Shown here piece by piece: positions 1 through 8,403 of a stretch of DNA of 64,000 nucleotides. A model generated the notes under the pieces. The model did no database searches. It had not been told where the DNA came from and was given only the letters and a program-made list of their open reading frames with translations. Each line of letters starts with the position of its first letter. Within the stretch, counting starts at the first letter, position 1. The stretch covers positions 1 to 64,000 of the forward strand of contig JBCBVV010000037.1 of NCBI GenBank assembly GCA_039817415.1, given 5' to 3'. Both the position numbers and the translations under genes were made by a program. The stretch comes from JALEFZ01 sp039817415. Its GTDB lineage: Bacteria; Bacteroidota; Bacteroidia; J057.

Positions 1-32
1 TCCTTAGCGTTCTGCATCTAGACACAGAGATC

Positions 33-2993
33 ATGAAAAAATCCTTTATCATTCTTTTCCTTTCTATTGGAACTTTCCTCAGTCCCCATGCCCAGCCTTG
101 TGAAAAAAATATTGAGGAAGTAATGAATCCTATCATTGCAAGGCTCTTCCAAATTTACAGTATACCCTCTAGCAAGATAGATGAAGAGATCGTTCAGGAA
201 TTGTCCCAATTGAGACTTACTGCTTATGAGGTATTTGATAATTCCTGTACATCAGTTGATGCAAAAAAACTAAAGGCAGACTACAGCTTCACTGTGGGAA
301 GGTATGTATTGGCTATCCTGATGGAAAATATAGAAAATCATAAATTTCCAACCCACGAATTTGCGGCTGATATTGATTCCTTATTCCAGACTTCAAAATT
401 ATTTTTAGATCATATTGGGGATGTCAATGAATCTGACCCTAGATATATTAGGTTATGGGTAAATCTTGCCAAGGCAGCAAAAAACGTAGAGAATTTTACT
501 TTAGGAGAACGCTATTTGATTGAGCATATTCATTTGTTAAAAAATGATGATCAGGCTGATTCTATATATAGTGCAGATTTTTTTAGAGAATTAGGGGAAA
601 TTGAGAGAGAGCAAGGTAAATATGGTGAAGCAAAAAATCATTTCATCAACGCATCAAGTTATTATTACGGCTTAAAAGATTGGGAGTATTATGCAGGTAC
701 CTTATACTTGATAGTCTTGTCTCATACGGAAATTGATAATTTCCCGGATGCCCTGAATGCTTATGATTCCTTACAGGAACTAGCAAGTCAATTTCCAGAT
801 AATCAAAAAGTTCAATACTATTTTGACCTTTCAAAGTTCCCAATTGCACACCTATATGGCAGCCAAGGAAAATTTGAACAAGGGAAGCAACTCCTAGAAG
901 GAATTATTAATAATCCCAACAGTAATAATAGTATTGTAGCAAATGCTTATAGCAATATTGGGGTAATTGCCCTTAAGGCAAACAGGCTTGATTTTGCTGA
1001 AAGATCTCTTGAGAAATCAATTACATTACGAAATGCCATAGGAGTTGGAACAACACTTAGCGATACCTATCAAGCCAAGAATTATAGATTTCTTGGGAAT
1101 ACTTATAAAAAGCAACTCCATTTTGATTCTGCCTATTCTTGTTATAGAAAATCGTTAGCATTCCTCGACAGCGATCCATTGATTTTCAATCACAGGGAGA
1201 AGGCGGAATTATATAATGATATAGCTGAAAACTATTTGGGGAAGTTCCAGAGAAAAGGAGAGCAATCAGATCTCCAAGTCGCAAATAAGCTGTTTGTTAA
1301 GGCACAGCAGTATATGGATTCTATGCGACAAGGTTTGTTACAAGAAGATGAGAGACTCTTTATGCAAAAGAAGGCCCTTAGTTTATATGAATCGGCCATT
1401 AAGGGAGCTTTGGCGAATAATGATTTCCAAAAAGCATTTCACTATGCAGAAAAATCAAAAGCTAATCTCCTCTTCTCCTCCATACAGGAAGATGTCGCTC
1501 GTCGATTTGCCAATCTATCTCAAACTGATCTTGATAAAGAATATAGTCTTAAACGTCAGATTTCTCTGACCGAAAAGCAACTATCAGGTCTGCTTAAAAG
1601 TGATTCACAGTATCCGAAACTTCTTGAGCAACGAGCACGCCTCAAATCAGAACTCAACCTTCTCATTCAAGCATTCGAACGGGCCAATCCAGCCTATTAC
1701 GCCCTGAAATACGACAATAAAAGCGTAGACATTTCCTACTTACAAACCCAACTTCCTGATTCAACCTCACTGATAGAGTATTTTGCCGGCGAAGAAAGTT
1801 GGTATATATTCAGCCTAACACGATCTGGATTGAAGGCCATAACTTTGCCCCGAAGCAAGGAGAAGATTGAGCGTTTTTCGCGCTTATTTATTGGTCAAAA
1901 AAATATACAGCTCAATAAGGGAGAGTTTGCAAAACTTGGATTCGAGCTTTACCATGAATTGTTAGCTCCCTTGAGGGAAGACCTTCAAAAATACCTCATG
2001 ATCATCCCAGATGCTGAGTTGAATTATCTTCCTTTTGATGTATTGCTGACGGCTCGGCCTAATGGAAATGAACTTCCGAATACCTATCCTTATCTGATTC
2101 GTGAAAAGGCCCTTTCCTATAATTTCTCCGCCAAACTTTGGCAGTGGACCATTCAGCAACAAGATCCAGCTAGTTGGATGAAGAAAAGCTTGGTCGTATT
2201 TGCGCCAGAGTTTGATATCATCCAGGAGAATCAGTTGAGTAGAGCTGAATTGGAAATGCAACAGCATGATATGATCTATCAGATTCCTGTGGTGAAGGAA
2301 TACCCTCCTTTGGACAATATGCCTGGCAGTATGGCGGAGGCAGGTAGACTTAACGAATTGGGAGCGACCATTTATGGTCCTGAAACAGAGTATGCTATTC
2401 TAGGAAGATTTTTGAAAGAGGCAGGTAAGTATAGGTTTATTCATTTGGCAACCCATGGAACCTTTGATAGCCTGAATACCAAGAATAGCTATTTGGCCTT
2501 CCGACCTGTTGACAATGAATCAGACGATGAAAGACTCTATCTCTCAAACCTCTATCAGCTACGGTTAAATGCAGAAATGGTCGTCTTGTCAGCTTGTGAA
2601 ACTCAACTGGGAGAGTTTCTGCCAGGGGAAGGAAATGCTTCTTTGGCACAGGGCTTTACCTATGCTGGGGCTCGATCTTTAATAGCAACACGCTGGAAGA
2701 TCAAAGATGCGGCCAAAGCAGAACTGATGGCCCTATTTTATGCCTTTTTAAAAGATGGACACAATAAGGCCGAATCCCTTAGGCAAGCAAAACTCCAATT
2801 AATGGCACAAGGTGGTAAATATCCCTCCCCCTATTATTGGGCAGCACCTATTGTCATGGGAGATATCCGACCAGTAAGCTTCTTTAGCCTTCATAGTCCG
2901 ATGGTTTTGGTAATGGGGATAGGGGCATTGATAGTACTTGGCTTGATGGTGCTCCTGCTGTGGAGAAGGCGTTCTCAGGCCATGGCTGCATAA
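33..2993 (+). CDS. TPR-repeat CHAT-domain protein, exported and membrane-anchored
   Basis: A 986-aa protein. It has an N-terminal signal peptide (hydrophobic run ending near A-Q-P, residue 22), a long helical TPR-like region (about 90-470), a coiled segment (about 490-560) and a C-terminal CHAT domain (about 610-930), a caspase-HetF-type cysteine protease fold. The catalytic pair is visible: H808 in a LATHG motif and C855 in LSACET. One transmembrane helix near 955-977 is followed by a basic tail (RRRSQ), so the CHAT and TPR parts should lie in the periplasm. CHAT proteins are proteases, often effectors in conflict or cell-death systems; the substrate here is unknown. The first half of the gene is clearly more AT-rich by eye than the CHAT half. 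It converges on an EAD11-domain gene 22 bp away. The ATG at 33 directly precedes the signal peptide. Confidence 0.9.
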   Translation: MKKSFIILFLSIGTFLSPHAQPCEKNIEEVMNPIIARLFQIYSIPSSKIDEEIVQELSQLRLTAYEVFDNSCTSVDAKKLKADYSFTVGRYVLAILMENIENHKFPTHEFAADIDSLFQTSKLFLDHIGDVNESDPRYIRLWVNLAKAAKNVENFTLGERYLIEHIHLLKNDDQADSIYSADFFRELGEIEREQGKYGEAKNHFINASSYYYGLKDWEYYAGTLYLIVLSHTEIDNFPDALNAYDSLQELASQFPDNQKVQYYFDLSKFPIAHLYGSQGKFEQGKQLLEGIINNPNSNNSIVANAYSNIGVIALKANRLDFAERSLEKSITLRNAIGVGTTLSDTYQAKNYRFLGNTYKKQLHFDSAYSCYRKSLAFLDSDPLIFNHREKAELYNDIAENYLGKFQRKGEQSDLQVANKLFVKAQQYMDSMRQGLLQEDERLFMQKKALSLYESAIKGALANNDFQKAFHYAEKSKANLLFSSIQEDVARRFANLSQTDLDKEYSLKRQISLTEKQLSGLLKSDSQYPKLLEQRARLKSELNLLIQAFERANPAYYALKYDNKSVDISYLQTQLPDSTSLIEYFAGEESWYIFSLTRSGLKAITLPRSKEKIERFSRLFIGQKNIQLNKGEFAKLGFELYHELLAPLREDLQKYLMIIPDAELNYLPFDVLLTARPNGNELPNTYPYLIREKALSYNFSAKLWQWTIQQQDPASWMKKSLVVFAPEFDIIQENQLSRAELEMQQHDMIYQIPVVKEYPPLDNMPGSMAEAGRLNELGATIYGPETEYAILGRFLKEAGKYRFIHLATHGTFDSLNTKNSYLAFRPVDNESDDERLYLSNLYQLRLNAEMVVLSACETQLGEFLPGEGNASLAQGFTYAGARSLIATRWKIKDAAKAELMALFYAFLKDGHNKAESLRQAKLQLMAQGGKYPSPYYWAAPIVMGDIRPVSFFSLHSPMVLVMGIGALIVLGLMVLLLWRRRSQAMAA

Positions 2994-3015
2994 AAAATAT
3001 TAGGTTAGGGGGAGT

Positions 3016-3774
3016 TTACATTCCTCCTAACCAACTTCCTACCTGTTCTAGGCCTCCCTCATTCATCCAGTTTTTGACTCCTTCGTCGAGGGCATTTTCT
3101 ACTCTCCCTCCTGTGAATTTCCTTCCAGCATCAAGGGCCTTCCCCAACCAGCGCTTCCATTTTTTGGCTTGCTTGTCAGTTTCAGGCTTAGGCTCTTCCT
3201 TGATCTCCTCCAGAATGTCCATTAATTCTTCGTATTCATCCTCATTGAGTAGGCCTTCAGACTTTTCTGCTTCAGCCAATTGTTGGAGCATAGGAAGGTG
3301 GATATCAATCTGAATGGAGGTATGTTGACGTGCCCCCATATCAATCTTGTTTTCTATGCTCCCCTTGTTCTCGTTATTGATGGCCCCTACATTTCCTTGA
3401 ATGTTAAAGGTTACATGGCTTTGGGGGTGGTTCGAATGTGAGGTGTTCCTTCCTATTCGCTCAATACCTTCCATTAGACTATCGACTGTTACTTGTTGAG
3501 GAATGGCCTCTTTTTTCAGCAAATCGGGATAATCTAGGTTAAGGTCTTTGATAATGGCAATGACCCCGTCTCTCAGCTTATCGGTACTGGATATAATTTC
3601 TTCATCCTTGATTTTTCCATTTCGAATATGGTCTGCCAAGACATTGTAGCGAGAGTGTGCTCGTAAGGTATCGGTTTGGTATTCTGTATCTTGGGCCACC
3701 TTTTCCAATTCCTGAATGGCCATGTGAAGTTGGTTTTGTCTAACGAGGTCAAATAGGTATGCTTTGAGCTCCAT
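3016..3774 (-). CDS. Effector-associated domain 11 (EAD11) protein
   Basis: A 252-aa cytosolic protein with no signal peptide. Residues 1-80 match the EAD11 pattern: an amphipathic helical start, then the SRYN motif and IRNGKI followed by acidic residues. EADs are small adaptor domains that recruit effectors (CHAT, caspase-like, TIR) to NTPase or sensor proteins in bacterial conflict systems. Residues about 120-150 are rich in G, N and V (FNIQGNVGAINN), like short beta-repeat segments seen in other EAD proteins. Residues 165-252 are helical and charged, ending in a glycine-rich tail. No catalytic domain is recognisable, so it is probably an adaptor or scaffold. It converges on the CHAT gene and is divergent from the serine hydrolase. 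Co-function with CHAT is an inference, and the two predicted compartments differ. Confidence 0.75.
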   Translation of the reverse strand: MELKAYLFDLVRQNQLHMAIQELEKVAQDTEYQTDTLRAHSRYNVLADHIRNGKIKDEEIISSTDKLRDGVIAIIKDLNLDYPDLLKKEAIPQQVTVDSLMEGIERIGRNTSHSNHPQSHVTFNIQGNVGAINNENKGSIENKIDMGARQHTSIQIDIHLPMLQQLAEAEKSEGLLNEDEYEELMDILEEIKEEPKPETDKQAKKWKRWLGKALDAGRKFTGGRVENALDEGVKNWMNEGGLEQVGSWLGGM

Positions 3775-3889
3775 GTTTTGTATAGGTGTAAGATTGCTTG
3801 AGTATGAATATACGGTTTAAGGAAGGGATTAGGTATAGCCAAAGCCAAAATGGTTGTAAGCAGCCAAAAACAGTCATGGAAGTTTAAAG

Positions 3890-3920
3890 TTGTGTTCCAT
3901 GAGCGAAGCTGCTACATTTA
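3890..3920 (+). promoter_or_regulatory. Candidate Bacteroidota promoter for the serine hydrolase
   Basis: TTG at 3890-3892 and TACATTTA at 3913-3920 are separated by 20 bases. They resemble the Bacteroidota -33 (TTTG) and -7 (TAnnTTTG) elements with one mismatch in the -7. The site lies 30 bases upstream of the ATG at 3951. Confidence 0.3.
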
Positions 3921-3950
3921 TTTTTTGATCCGAATAATGCTCCTACTGCT

Positions 3951-5084
3951 ATGAAAAGAATTGTCTTCATTTTTTCCCTATTATGTTCCTTCCTGTATGC
4001 TCAGGAATATTTCCCAGCCAGAGGCGAATGGCAAGAAAAGACGCCTTCTAGCGTAGGCCTAGAAGCTGACAGCCTACAAAAAGCCGTTGACTTTGCCGTG
4101 GCAAATGAATATAGCGGTTCGAAGGACCTGAGAATCGCCATTTTAGAGGGATTTAGGAGAGAACCTTTCCACTACCTAGCAGGCCCGACCAAAAAGCGTG
4201 GAGGCCCTGCAGGCGTGGTGATAAAGGATGGCTATGTAGTGGCCAAATGGGGAGAGGTAGACCGTGTGGACATGACCTTCAGTGTAACCAAAAGCTATTT
4301 GAGTACCCTAGCGGGTTTGGCGCAGGACAAAGGTCTTATTTCTTCGAGTGACGATAGGGTAGGAGAGTATGTGTGGGACGGAACCTTCGATGGGGAGCAC
4401 AATGCTAAGATCACATGGGATCATTTGCTCACGCAGTCTTCGGACTGGTCTGGTGAATTATTTGGTATGAAAGACTGGGCAGATCGCCCTCCAAGGGAAG
4501 GAGGAGTAGATGATTGGAAATACCGCGAATTGAAAGAGCCAGGAACCTTTTTTGAATACAATGATGTTAGGGTCAATGTGCTGGCTTATAGCTTGTTACA
4601 AGTATGGCGTAAATCTTTACCTGCTGTATTGAAGGAGCATGTCATGGATCCCATTGGTGCATCAACCACTTGGAGATGGTATGGATATGATCATTCATTT
4701 GTGAATGTGGATGGAGTCATGACCCAATCTGTAAGTGGAGGAGGGCACTCAGGAGGAGGGGTGTTTATTTCAGCGATGGACCATGCGCGTTTTGGCTATT
4801 TATTCCTCAACAAGGGAAAATGGGATGGCACACAATTGGTTTCTGAGGAATGGGTGAAGCGCGTACAACAGCCCTCTCAAGCTAATGAAGCCTATGGGTA
4901 TATGTGGTGGCTCAATAAGGGAAGTCGCGAAATGAAGGATGTCCCTAGTCATATTTACTATGCAGCTGGTTTTGGTGGTAACTACATTGTGGTGGATGAA
5001 AAAAATAAGATGGTTGTGGTAACACGTTGGCTAGAGCCTAGAAAATTAGGGGAGTTTTTGAAAATCCTGTATCGTAGCTATTGA
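3951..5084 (+). CDS. Secreted class C beta-lactamase-like serine hydrolase
   Basis: A 377-aa protein of the beta-lactamase/penicillin-binding fold (PF00144, COG1680). A signal peptide ends near residue 18 (FLYAQ). The SxxK catalytic motif is S111-V-T-K114, and the second motif is Y203-N-D in the context FFEYNDVRVN, typical of this subgroup rather than the YxN of true beta-lactamases. A glycine-rich stretch (SGGGHSGGGV) precedes the region that usually carries the third motif. The family includes esterases, D-aminopeptidases and peptidases, so antibiotic hydrolysis should not be assumed. It probably acts in the periplasm. The next genes on the same strand (antitoxin, PIN, DUF58) follow closely and could be co-transcribed. 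Confidence 0.85.
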   Translation: MKRIVFIFSLLCSFLYAQEYFPARGEWQEKTPSSVGLEADSLQKAVDFAVANEYSGSKDLRIAILEGFRREPFHYLAGPTKKRGGPAGVVIKDGYVVAKWGEVDRVDMTFSVTKSYLSTLAGLAQDKGLISSSDDRVGEYVWDGTFDGEHNAKITWDHLLTQSSDWSGELFGMKDWADRPPREGGVDDWKYRELKEPGTFFEYNDVRVNVLAYSLLQVWRKSLPAVLKEHVMDPIGASTTWRWYGYDHSFVNVDGVMTQSVSGGGHSGGGVFISAMDHARFGYLFLNKGKWDGTQLVSEEWVKRVQQPSQANEAYGYMWWLNKGSREMKDVPSHIYYAAGFGGNYIVVDEKNKMVVVTRWLEPRKLGEFLKILYRSY

Positions 5085-5115
5085 AAAAAACGTACATTCA
5101 ATTCAACCGATTAAG

Positions 5116-5340
5116 ATGGCTGATATGAAAAGCATGAGTAATCTTCAGAAGGAACTGCTAAAGCTATACGCACATGATGTGTCTGAGCAGCAGTTATTGG
5201 AGATCAAGCGTATGTTGGGAAGGTATTTTGCAGAGGAAGCCACAAGATTGATGGACGACTTTTCTTTGGAGAAAGGATTGACGGCTGAATCCTTCGAAGC
5301 ATGGGCGCAAGATCATCACAGAAGTGAAAGTAGTTCTTGA
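5116..5340 (+). CDS. Putative antitoxin of a PIN-type toxin-antitoxin pair
   Basis: A 74-aa acidic helical protein. It overlaps the start of the PIN gene by 17 bases, the usual antitoxin-toxin arrangement. The sequence (leucine-rich helix ELLKLY, then a helix around KRMLGRYF and an acidic C-terminus near EAWAQ) resembles small antitoxins found beside TIGR00305-type PIN toxins in Bacteroidota. No DNA-binding fold is obvious. Starts at 5116 or 5125 are both possible. The assignment rests mainly on size, overlap and neighbour. Confidence 0.6.
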   Translation: MADMKSMSNLQKELLKLYAHDVSEQQLLEIKRMLGRYFAEEATRLMDDFSLEKGLTAESFEAWAQDHHRSESSS

Positions 5341-5743
5341 TACCAATATCTTCGTTGCTATGATTGGGAGGAAATCTCCCTACCGATGGATTTTTGAAGA
5401 AATCCTGAATGAAAAACTCACCATCTGCGTCAGTTCTGAGATATTGCTAGAGTATGAAGAAATACTCGAACAACTGACCACTCCCGAAATTGCCCGCAAT
5501 GTCATGAGTTTTCTATCAGTATATCCCTCGGTAGAAAAGATTGATGTCTACTACAATTGGGATGTCATTGAAGCTGATCCAGACGATAATAAATTTGTTG
5601 ATTGCGCGGTAGCTGGGGAAGCATCCTATCTTGTCTCCAATGATCGCCACTTTAACATCATTCGGGAACTCGATTTTCCTTATGTTAGAGTGCTCAAAGG
5701 CAAGGAGTTTGAGGAAGTGTGGAAGAAAGAAGAAGACAATTGA
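5324..5743 (+). CDS. PIN-domain ribonuclease toxin (TIGR00305-like)
   Basis: A 139-aa PIN domain, a metal-dependent ribonuclease fold. Acidic residues typical of the active site are present: D6 in VLDTNI, E43 (LLEYEEIL), D87/D88 and D93 in ADPDDNKFVDCA, and D107 in SNDRHF. The reading frame starts with GTG at 5324 inside the antitoxin gene. This start gives the canonical family N-terminus (MKVVLDTNIF), so translation is probably coupled to the upstream gene. The family cleaves RNA when freed from its antitoxin. The gene ends 29 bases before the DUF58 gene. Confidence 0.85.
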   Translation: MKVVLDTNIFVAMIGRKSPYRWIFEEILNEKLTICVSSEILLEYEEILEQLTTPEIARNVMSFLSVYPSVEKIDVYYNWDVIEADPDDNKFVDCAVAGEASYLVSNDRHFNIIRELDFPYVRVLKGKEFEEVWKKEEDN

Positions 5744-5772
5744 CCCTTTGATCGAAAGAAGAAAAAACAATT

Positions 5773-6699
5773 ATGGCAAAATCATCCATAAAATACCTGG
5801 ACCCAGTTGTGGTCTCCAAGATGAAGAACATTGAAGTGAAGGCTAAGCTGATTGTAGAGGGCTTCATTACAGGTATGCACAAAAGCCCCTATCATGGCTT
5901 TTCCGTGGAGTTTGCCGAACATCGCCCCTACAATCCAGGAGAATCACTAAAAAATGTGGATTGGAAAGTCTATGGGAAGACTGGCAAGCTGTTTTCTAAG
6001 CGCTTTGAGGAAGAGACCAATCTTCGTTGCGAGGTAGTTTTTGATATATCAGACTCCATGCGCTACCCGCAAAAAGGGATCAGCAAACTAGAGTATGGTG
6101 CTTATCTATCGGCGGCTTTACAGTATATGATGATTGGCCAACGAGACGCCGTGGGCATGACGCTCTTCGATGAAGACATCCAATTTAACCTTCCTCCTAA
6201 ATCAAAATATTCTTGGTTGGTTCCGATGTATAGCAAATTAGAAGAAGTAGTTGCCCAAAAAGATTACTTCACACATCGGACAGCAACAGCCAAAATCTTG
6301 CATCAGGTAGCCTTGAAATTTCACCGCAGATCCTTTGTTGTTTTGATTACCGACTTGTTCAACCAAGCAGAGGATATGGACTCTTTGTTCAAGGCCTTAC
6401 AGCACCTGAGACACCAGAAAAATGAAATAATCGTTTTTCATTTGTTAGACAAAGAGACAGAAGAATCCTTCGACTTTCCCAACCGTCCCCTTATCCTAAA
6501 AGATCTTGAAACAGGCGAAAAAATAGAAGTTCAGCCCAATCAAATCAGAGACCAATATCAGGTCATGATGAAAGAACATAAGAGTCGTTTCAAGCAGAAG
6601 TGCTACGAATACAGCATTGATTTTGTAGACGTGGATATCAAACAACCCTACGATAAGGTATTGACGGATTACCTAATCAAGAGGAGATCCATTAAGTAG
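5773..6699 (+). CDS. DUF58-domain (vWA-like) protein, Bat/MoxR-associated family
   Basis: A 308-aa soluble protein of the DUF58 family. The conserved core runs from R51-P-Y-N-P-G-E through the WKVYGKTGKLFSKRFEEE stretch. A metal-ion site-like D91-I-S-D-S95 motif follows, as in von Willebrand A domains. DUF58 proteins are usually encoded with a MoxR AAA+ ATPase and BatA/B/C/D proteins and are thought to serve in chaperone-like assembly or stress tolerance. No MoxR gene is in the window, but a TPR protein and a BatD-like protein follow within 3.5 kb. The precise function of the family is not established. Confidence 0.85.
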   Translation: MAKSSIKYLDPVVVSKMKNIEVKAKLIVEGFITGMHKSPYHGFSVEFAEHRPYNPGESLKNVDWKVYGKTGKLFSKRFEEETNLRCEVVFDISDSMRYPQKGISKLEYGAYLSAALQYMMIGQRDAVGMTLFDEDIQFNLPPKSKYSWLVPMYSKLEEVVAQKDYFTHRTATAKILHQVALKFHRRSFVVLITDLFNQAEDMDSLFKALQHLRHQKNEIIVFHLLDKETEESFDFPNRPLILKDLETGEKIEVQPNQIRDQYQVMMKEHKSRFKQKCYEYSIDFVDVDIKQPYDKVLTDYLIKRRSIK

Positions 6700-6866
6700 C
6701 TTTTGAACTTTATATACCTTGATTGCCCTGAGATTGTTGACAAATGAAGACAGTCCTGATTCTCGACAACTTTCTGTTTACCAATAGGAAAGTGTAAAAT
6801 TCTACCATGTTGAGTGTGGTGATAGATCTCAGTTGTACCCATCGCAAAAAGACAACATTTTTTCAT
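6669..6866 (-). CDS. Small hypothetical ORF, possibly a gene remnant
   Basis: A 65-codon ATG frame that begins 17 bases after the stop of another short frame on the same strand (6884-7060) and runs into the 3' end of the convergent DUF58 gene. The predicted product starts MKKCCLFAMGTTEIYHH and matches no family I recognise. The overlap with DUF58 and the lack of recognisable domains make it doubtful. Together with its upstream neighbour it could be a decayed gene. Confidence 0.15.
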   Translation of the reverse strand: MKKCCLFAMGTTEIYHHTQHGRILHFPIGKQKVVENQDCLHLSTISGQSRYIKFKSYLMDLLLIR

Positions 6867-7088
6867 TCCAAGGCCCAGATTTTCTAGCTAGGAATTTCGT
6901 GTAATTTTATACCATAGTTCAAATAATCCATATCTGATATTTTAAAATTCCCAAGCATTCTATTGATTAATCTTTCATCTGCATTTTTGGTAAAAAGAAG
7001 GTTTAGGCATGTATTTTGACAAACCATACACAGATCAACAATCAAATAGGTAGATTTCAATTACTTGCTGTACAAACCTAAACATCAG
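6700..7088. other. Gap without a recognised gene
   Basis: The region between DUF58 and the TPR gene is AT-rich. I see no tRNA, repeat or strong hairpin. It holds only the two short reverse-strand frames listed separately and must contain the promoter of the TPR gene. Confidence 0.5.
6884..7060 (-). CDS. Small hypothetical ORF, cysteine-containing
   Basis: Reading the reverse strand of the gap between DUF58 and the TPR gene gives an open frame of 58 codons from a TTG at 7060, or 47 codons from an ATG at 7027, ending with TAG at 6884-6886. The residue mix looks protein-like: a hydrophobic start with CMVCQNTC, then a charged helical stretch (KNADERLINRML) and KISDMDYLNYG. No family is recognised. 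It is divergent from the TPR gene at 7089. It may be a true small protein or the C-terminal remnant of a lost gene. Confidence 0.3.
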   Translation of the reverse strand: MKSTYLIVDLCMVCQNTCLNLLFTKNADERLINRMLGNFKISDMDYLNYGIKLHEIPS

Positions 7089-7889
7089 ATGAAACGTCTT
7101 CTCAATTTACTTTTGCTCTGTTGCCTGAGCATCCTTTCCTTACAGGCACAAAATTTCAACACAGGTACCAGCTCCCAACCCGCTAAAGCAGCCTACAATG
7201 TCGCCTTGAAAGCCATTGATAATGGTTCTTGGGATGTAGCTAGAACAGAACTTGATAAGGCCCTACAACTAGATGGCTCATATATTGATGCCCTGTTGGC
7301 CTCTGGATTGGTTAATCGCGTGTCGGAGAATTACGAGGCTGCTGAAAAAGATTACCAAAAGGCCCTGAATGAATATCCGCGTTCTTTGGTAGCACACCAA
7401 CAACTGGCCTTGATGTACGAAGAAGAGGGGAAATTGACTGAGGCTTTGGAAATGTATAAGAAACTATTGAAACACCACCCTAATTTCCCAGAAGGGCACA
7501 TGGGGATAGCTAAAACACTTTTTTCTATTGGAGAAAGTGAAATGGGGACAGATTCGCTAATGGCCATTACAGCTTTTAACAATAGCATCAAGGCTTCTGA
7601 AGTGGCTACAAGGATATATGCCAATTCAGGCAATCCAAGAAATGCCGCTGACGCTCGTATGCTTTCTGGCAGGGCTCATATGGAGATGGGCAATTATAAT
7701 TTGGCCCTTAAGCAATTCAAGGCTTGTAAAAAGCAATTGGGTGATAAACCTTATTATTACTATTACCTTGCCTTAGGCTATATGGGCAAAGGAGACAAAG
7801 AAAAGGCGCAAGCCAATATGGATTTAGCCAAAACGATGGGCTATAAGGTTCCCAAATATCTGGTGAACCGCATGGAAAACTGGAAATAG
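7089..7889 (+). CDS. Exported TPR-repeat protein
   Basis: A 266-aa protein counted from the ATG at 7089, which opens a clear signal peptide (MKRLLNLLLL to LSLQAQ); an in-frame TTG at 7065 is less likely. Several tetratricopeptide repeats cover about residues 30-250, with typical alternating small and aromatic residues (ALLASGLVNRVSENYEAAEKDYQKAL). TPR proteins act as periplasmic interaction scaffolds. In Bat-type clusters BatC and BatE also carry TPRs, and DUF58 and BatD-like genes are close by, so a shared role is possible but unproven. The next gene starts one base after the stop codon, implying co-transcription. Confidence 0.75.
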   Translation: MKRLLNLLLLCCLSILSLQAQNFNTGTSSQPAKAAYNVALKAIDNGSWDVARTELDKALQLDGSYIDALLASGLVNRVSENYEAAEKDYQKALNEYPRSLVAHQQLALMYEEEGKLTEALEMYKKLLKHHPNFPEGHMGIAKTLFSIGESEMGTDSLMAITAFNNSIKASEVATRIYANSGNPRNAADARMLSGRAHMEMGNYNLALKQFKACKKQLGDKPYYYYYLALGYMGKGDKEKAQANMDLAKTMGYKVPKYLVNRMENWK

Positions 7890-7890
7890 T

Positions 7891-8403
7891 ATGCTAAGAA
7901 CATACATAATGATATTGATGATGGGATTGTGTTTGGGGATGACCCAGGCACAATCTCTTTCTTTAAGCCTGATCGTCCCTTCTTCCACTCCTGAGGGGCA
8001 ACGAGAAATTTATCTTCCCAAATATCCGCGTATTCACGTCCTGCTGACTAATAATTCCAAAGACGAAGTTCGTTTGTGGAAAGATTGGAATTCCTGGGGG
8101 TGGGAGAATCTTTCGCTTGTGTGGACCATAGGAGGGGGCAAGCCTCAGGTGATCAAAAAAATTAGACCTGGCTATTTGGATGGTGATTTTCCTGATTTTT
8201 GGACCTTACCTGCTGGTGAGAGTCTGGTGATGGAAATTGATATGAGTACAGGAGATTGGGACGGCTTTCCCGATCTCTACGGCGAAAAGCTTCCTGGAAA
8301 GATGTATGCCCTTTATCAAAATAAGGCAGACCTTCTCTCCACAGAATTTAATATCTGGACGGGACAGCTGAGGTCCAATGAAGTTGAGGTGATCTTCCGT
8401 TAA
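7891..8403 (+). CDS. Hypothetical exported protein
   Basis: A 170-aa protein with a signal peptide (MLRTYIMILMMGLCLGMTQAQ). The remainder is predicted to be mostly beta strand, with a tryptophan-rich segment near residues 63-75 (LWKDWNSWGWENLSLVW) and a proline- and aspartate-rich middle. It may be an immunoglobulin-like periplasmic domain, but I recognise no named family. It sits one base after the TPR gene, so the pair is probably translated together. Its stop overlaps the convergent ubiX stop by 4 bases. Confidence 0.6.
   Translation: MLRTYIMILMMGLCLGMTQAQSLSLSLIVPSSTPEGQREIYLPKYPRIHVLLTNNSKDEVRLWKDWNSWGWENLSLVWTIGGGKPQVIKKIRPGYLDGDFPDFWTLPAGESLVMEIDMSTGDWDGFPDLYGEKLPGKMYALYQNKADLLSTEFNIWTGQLRSNEVEVIFR

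Noticed and set aside
3951..5084. Calling the serine hydrolase an antibiotic-resistance beta-lactamase
   Set aside because: The second motif is YND and the context fits the broad COG1680 esterase/peptidase group, so resistance cannot be inferred.
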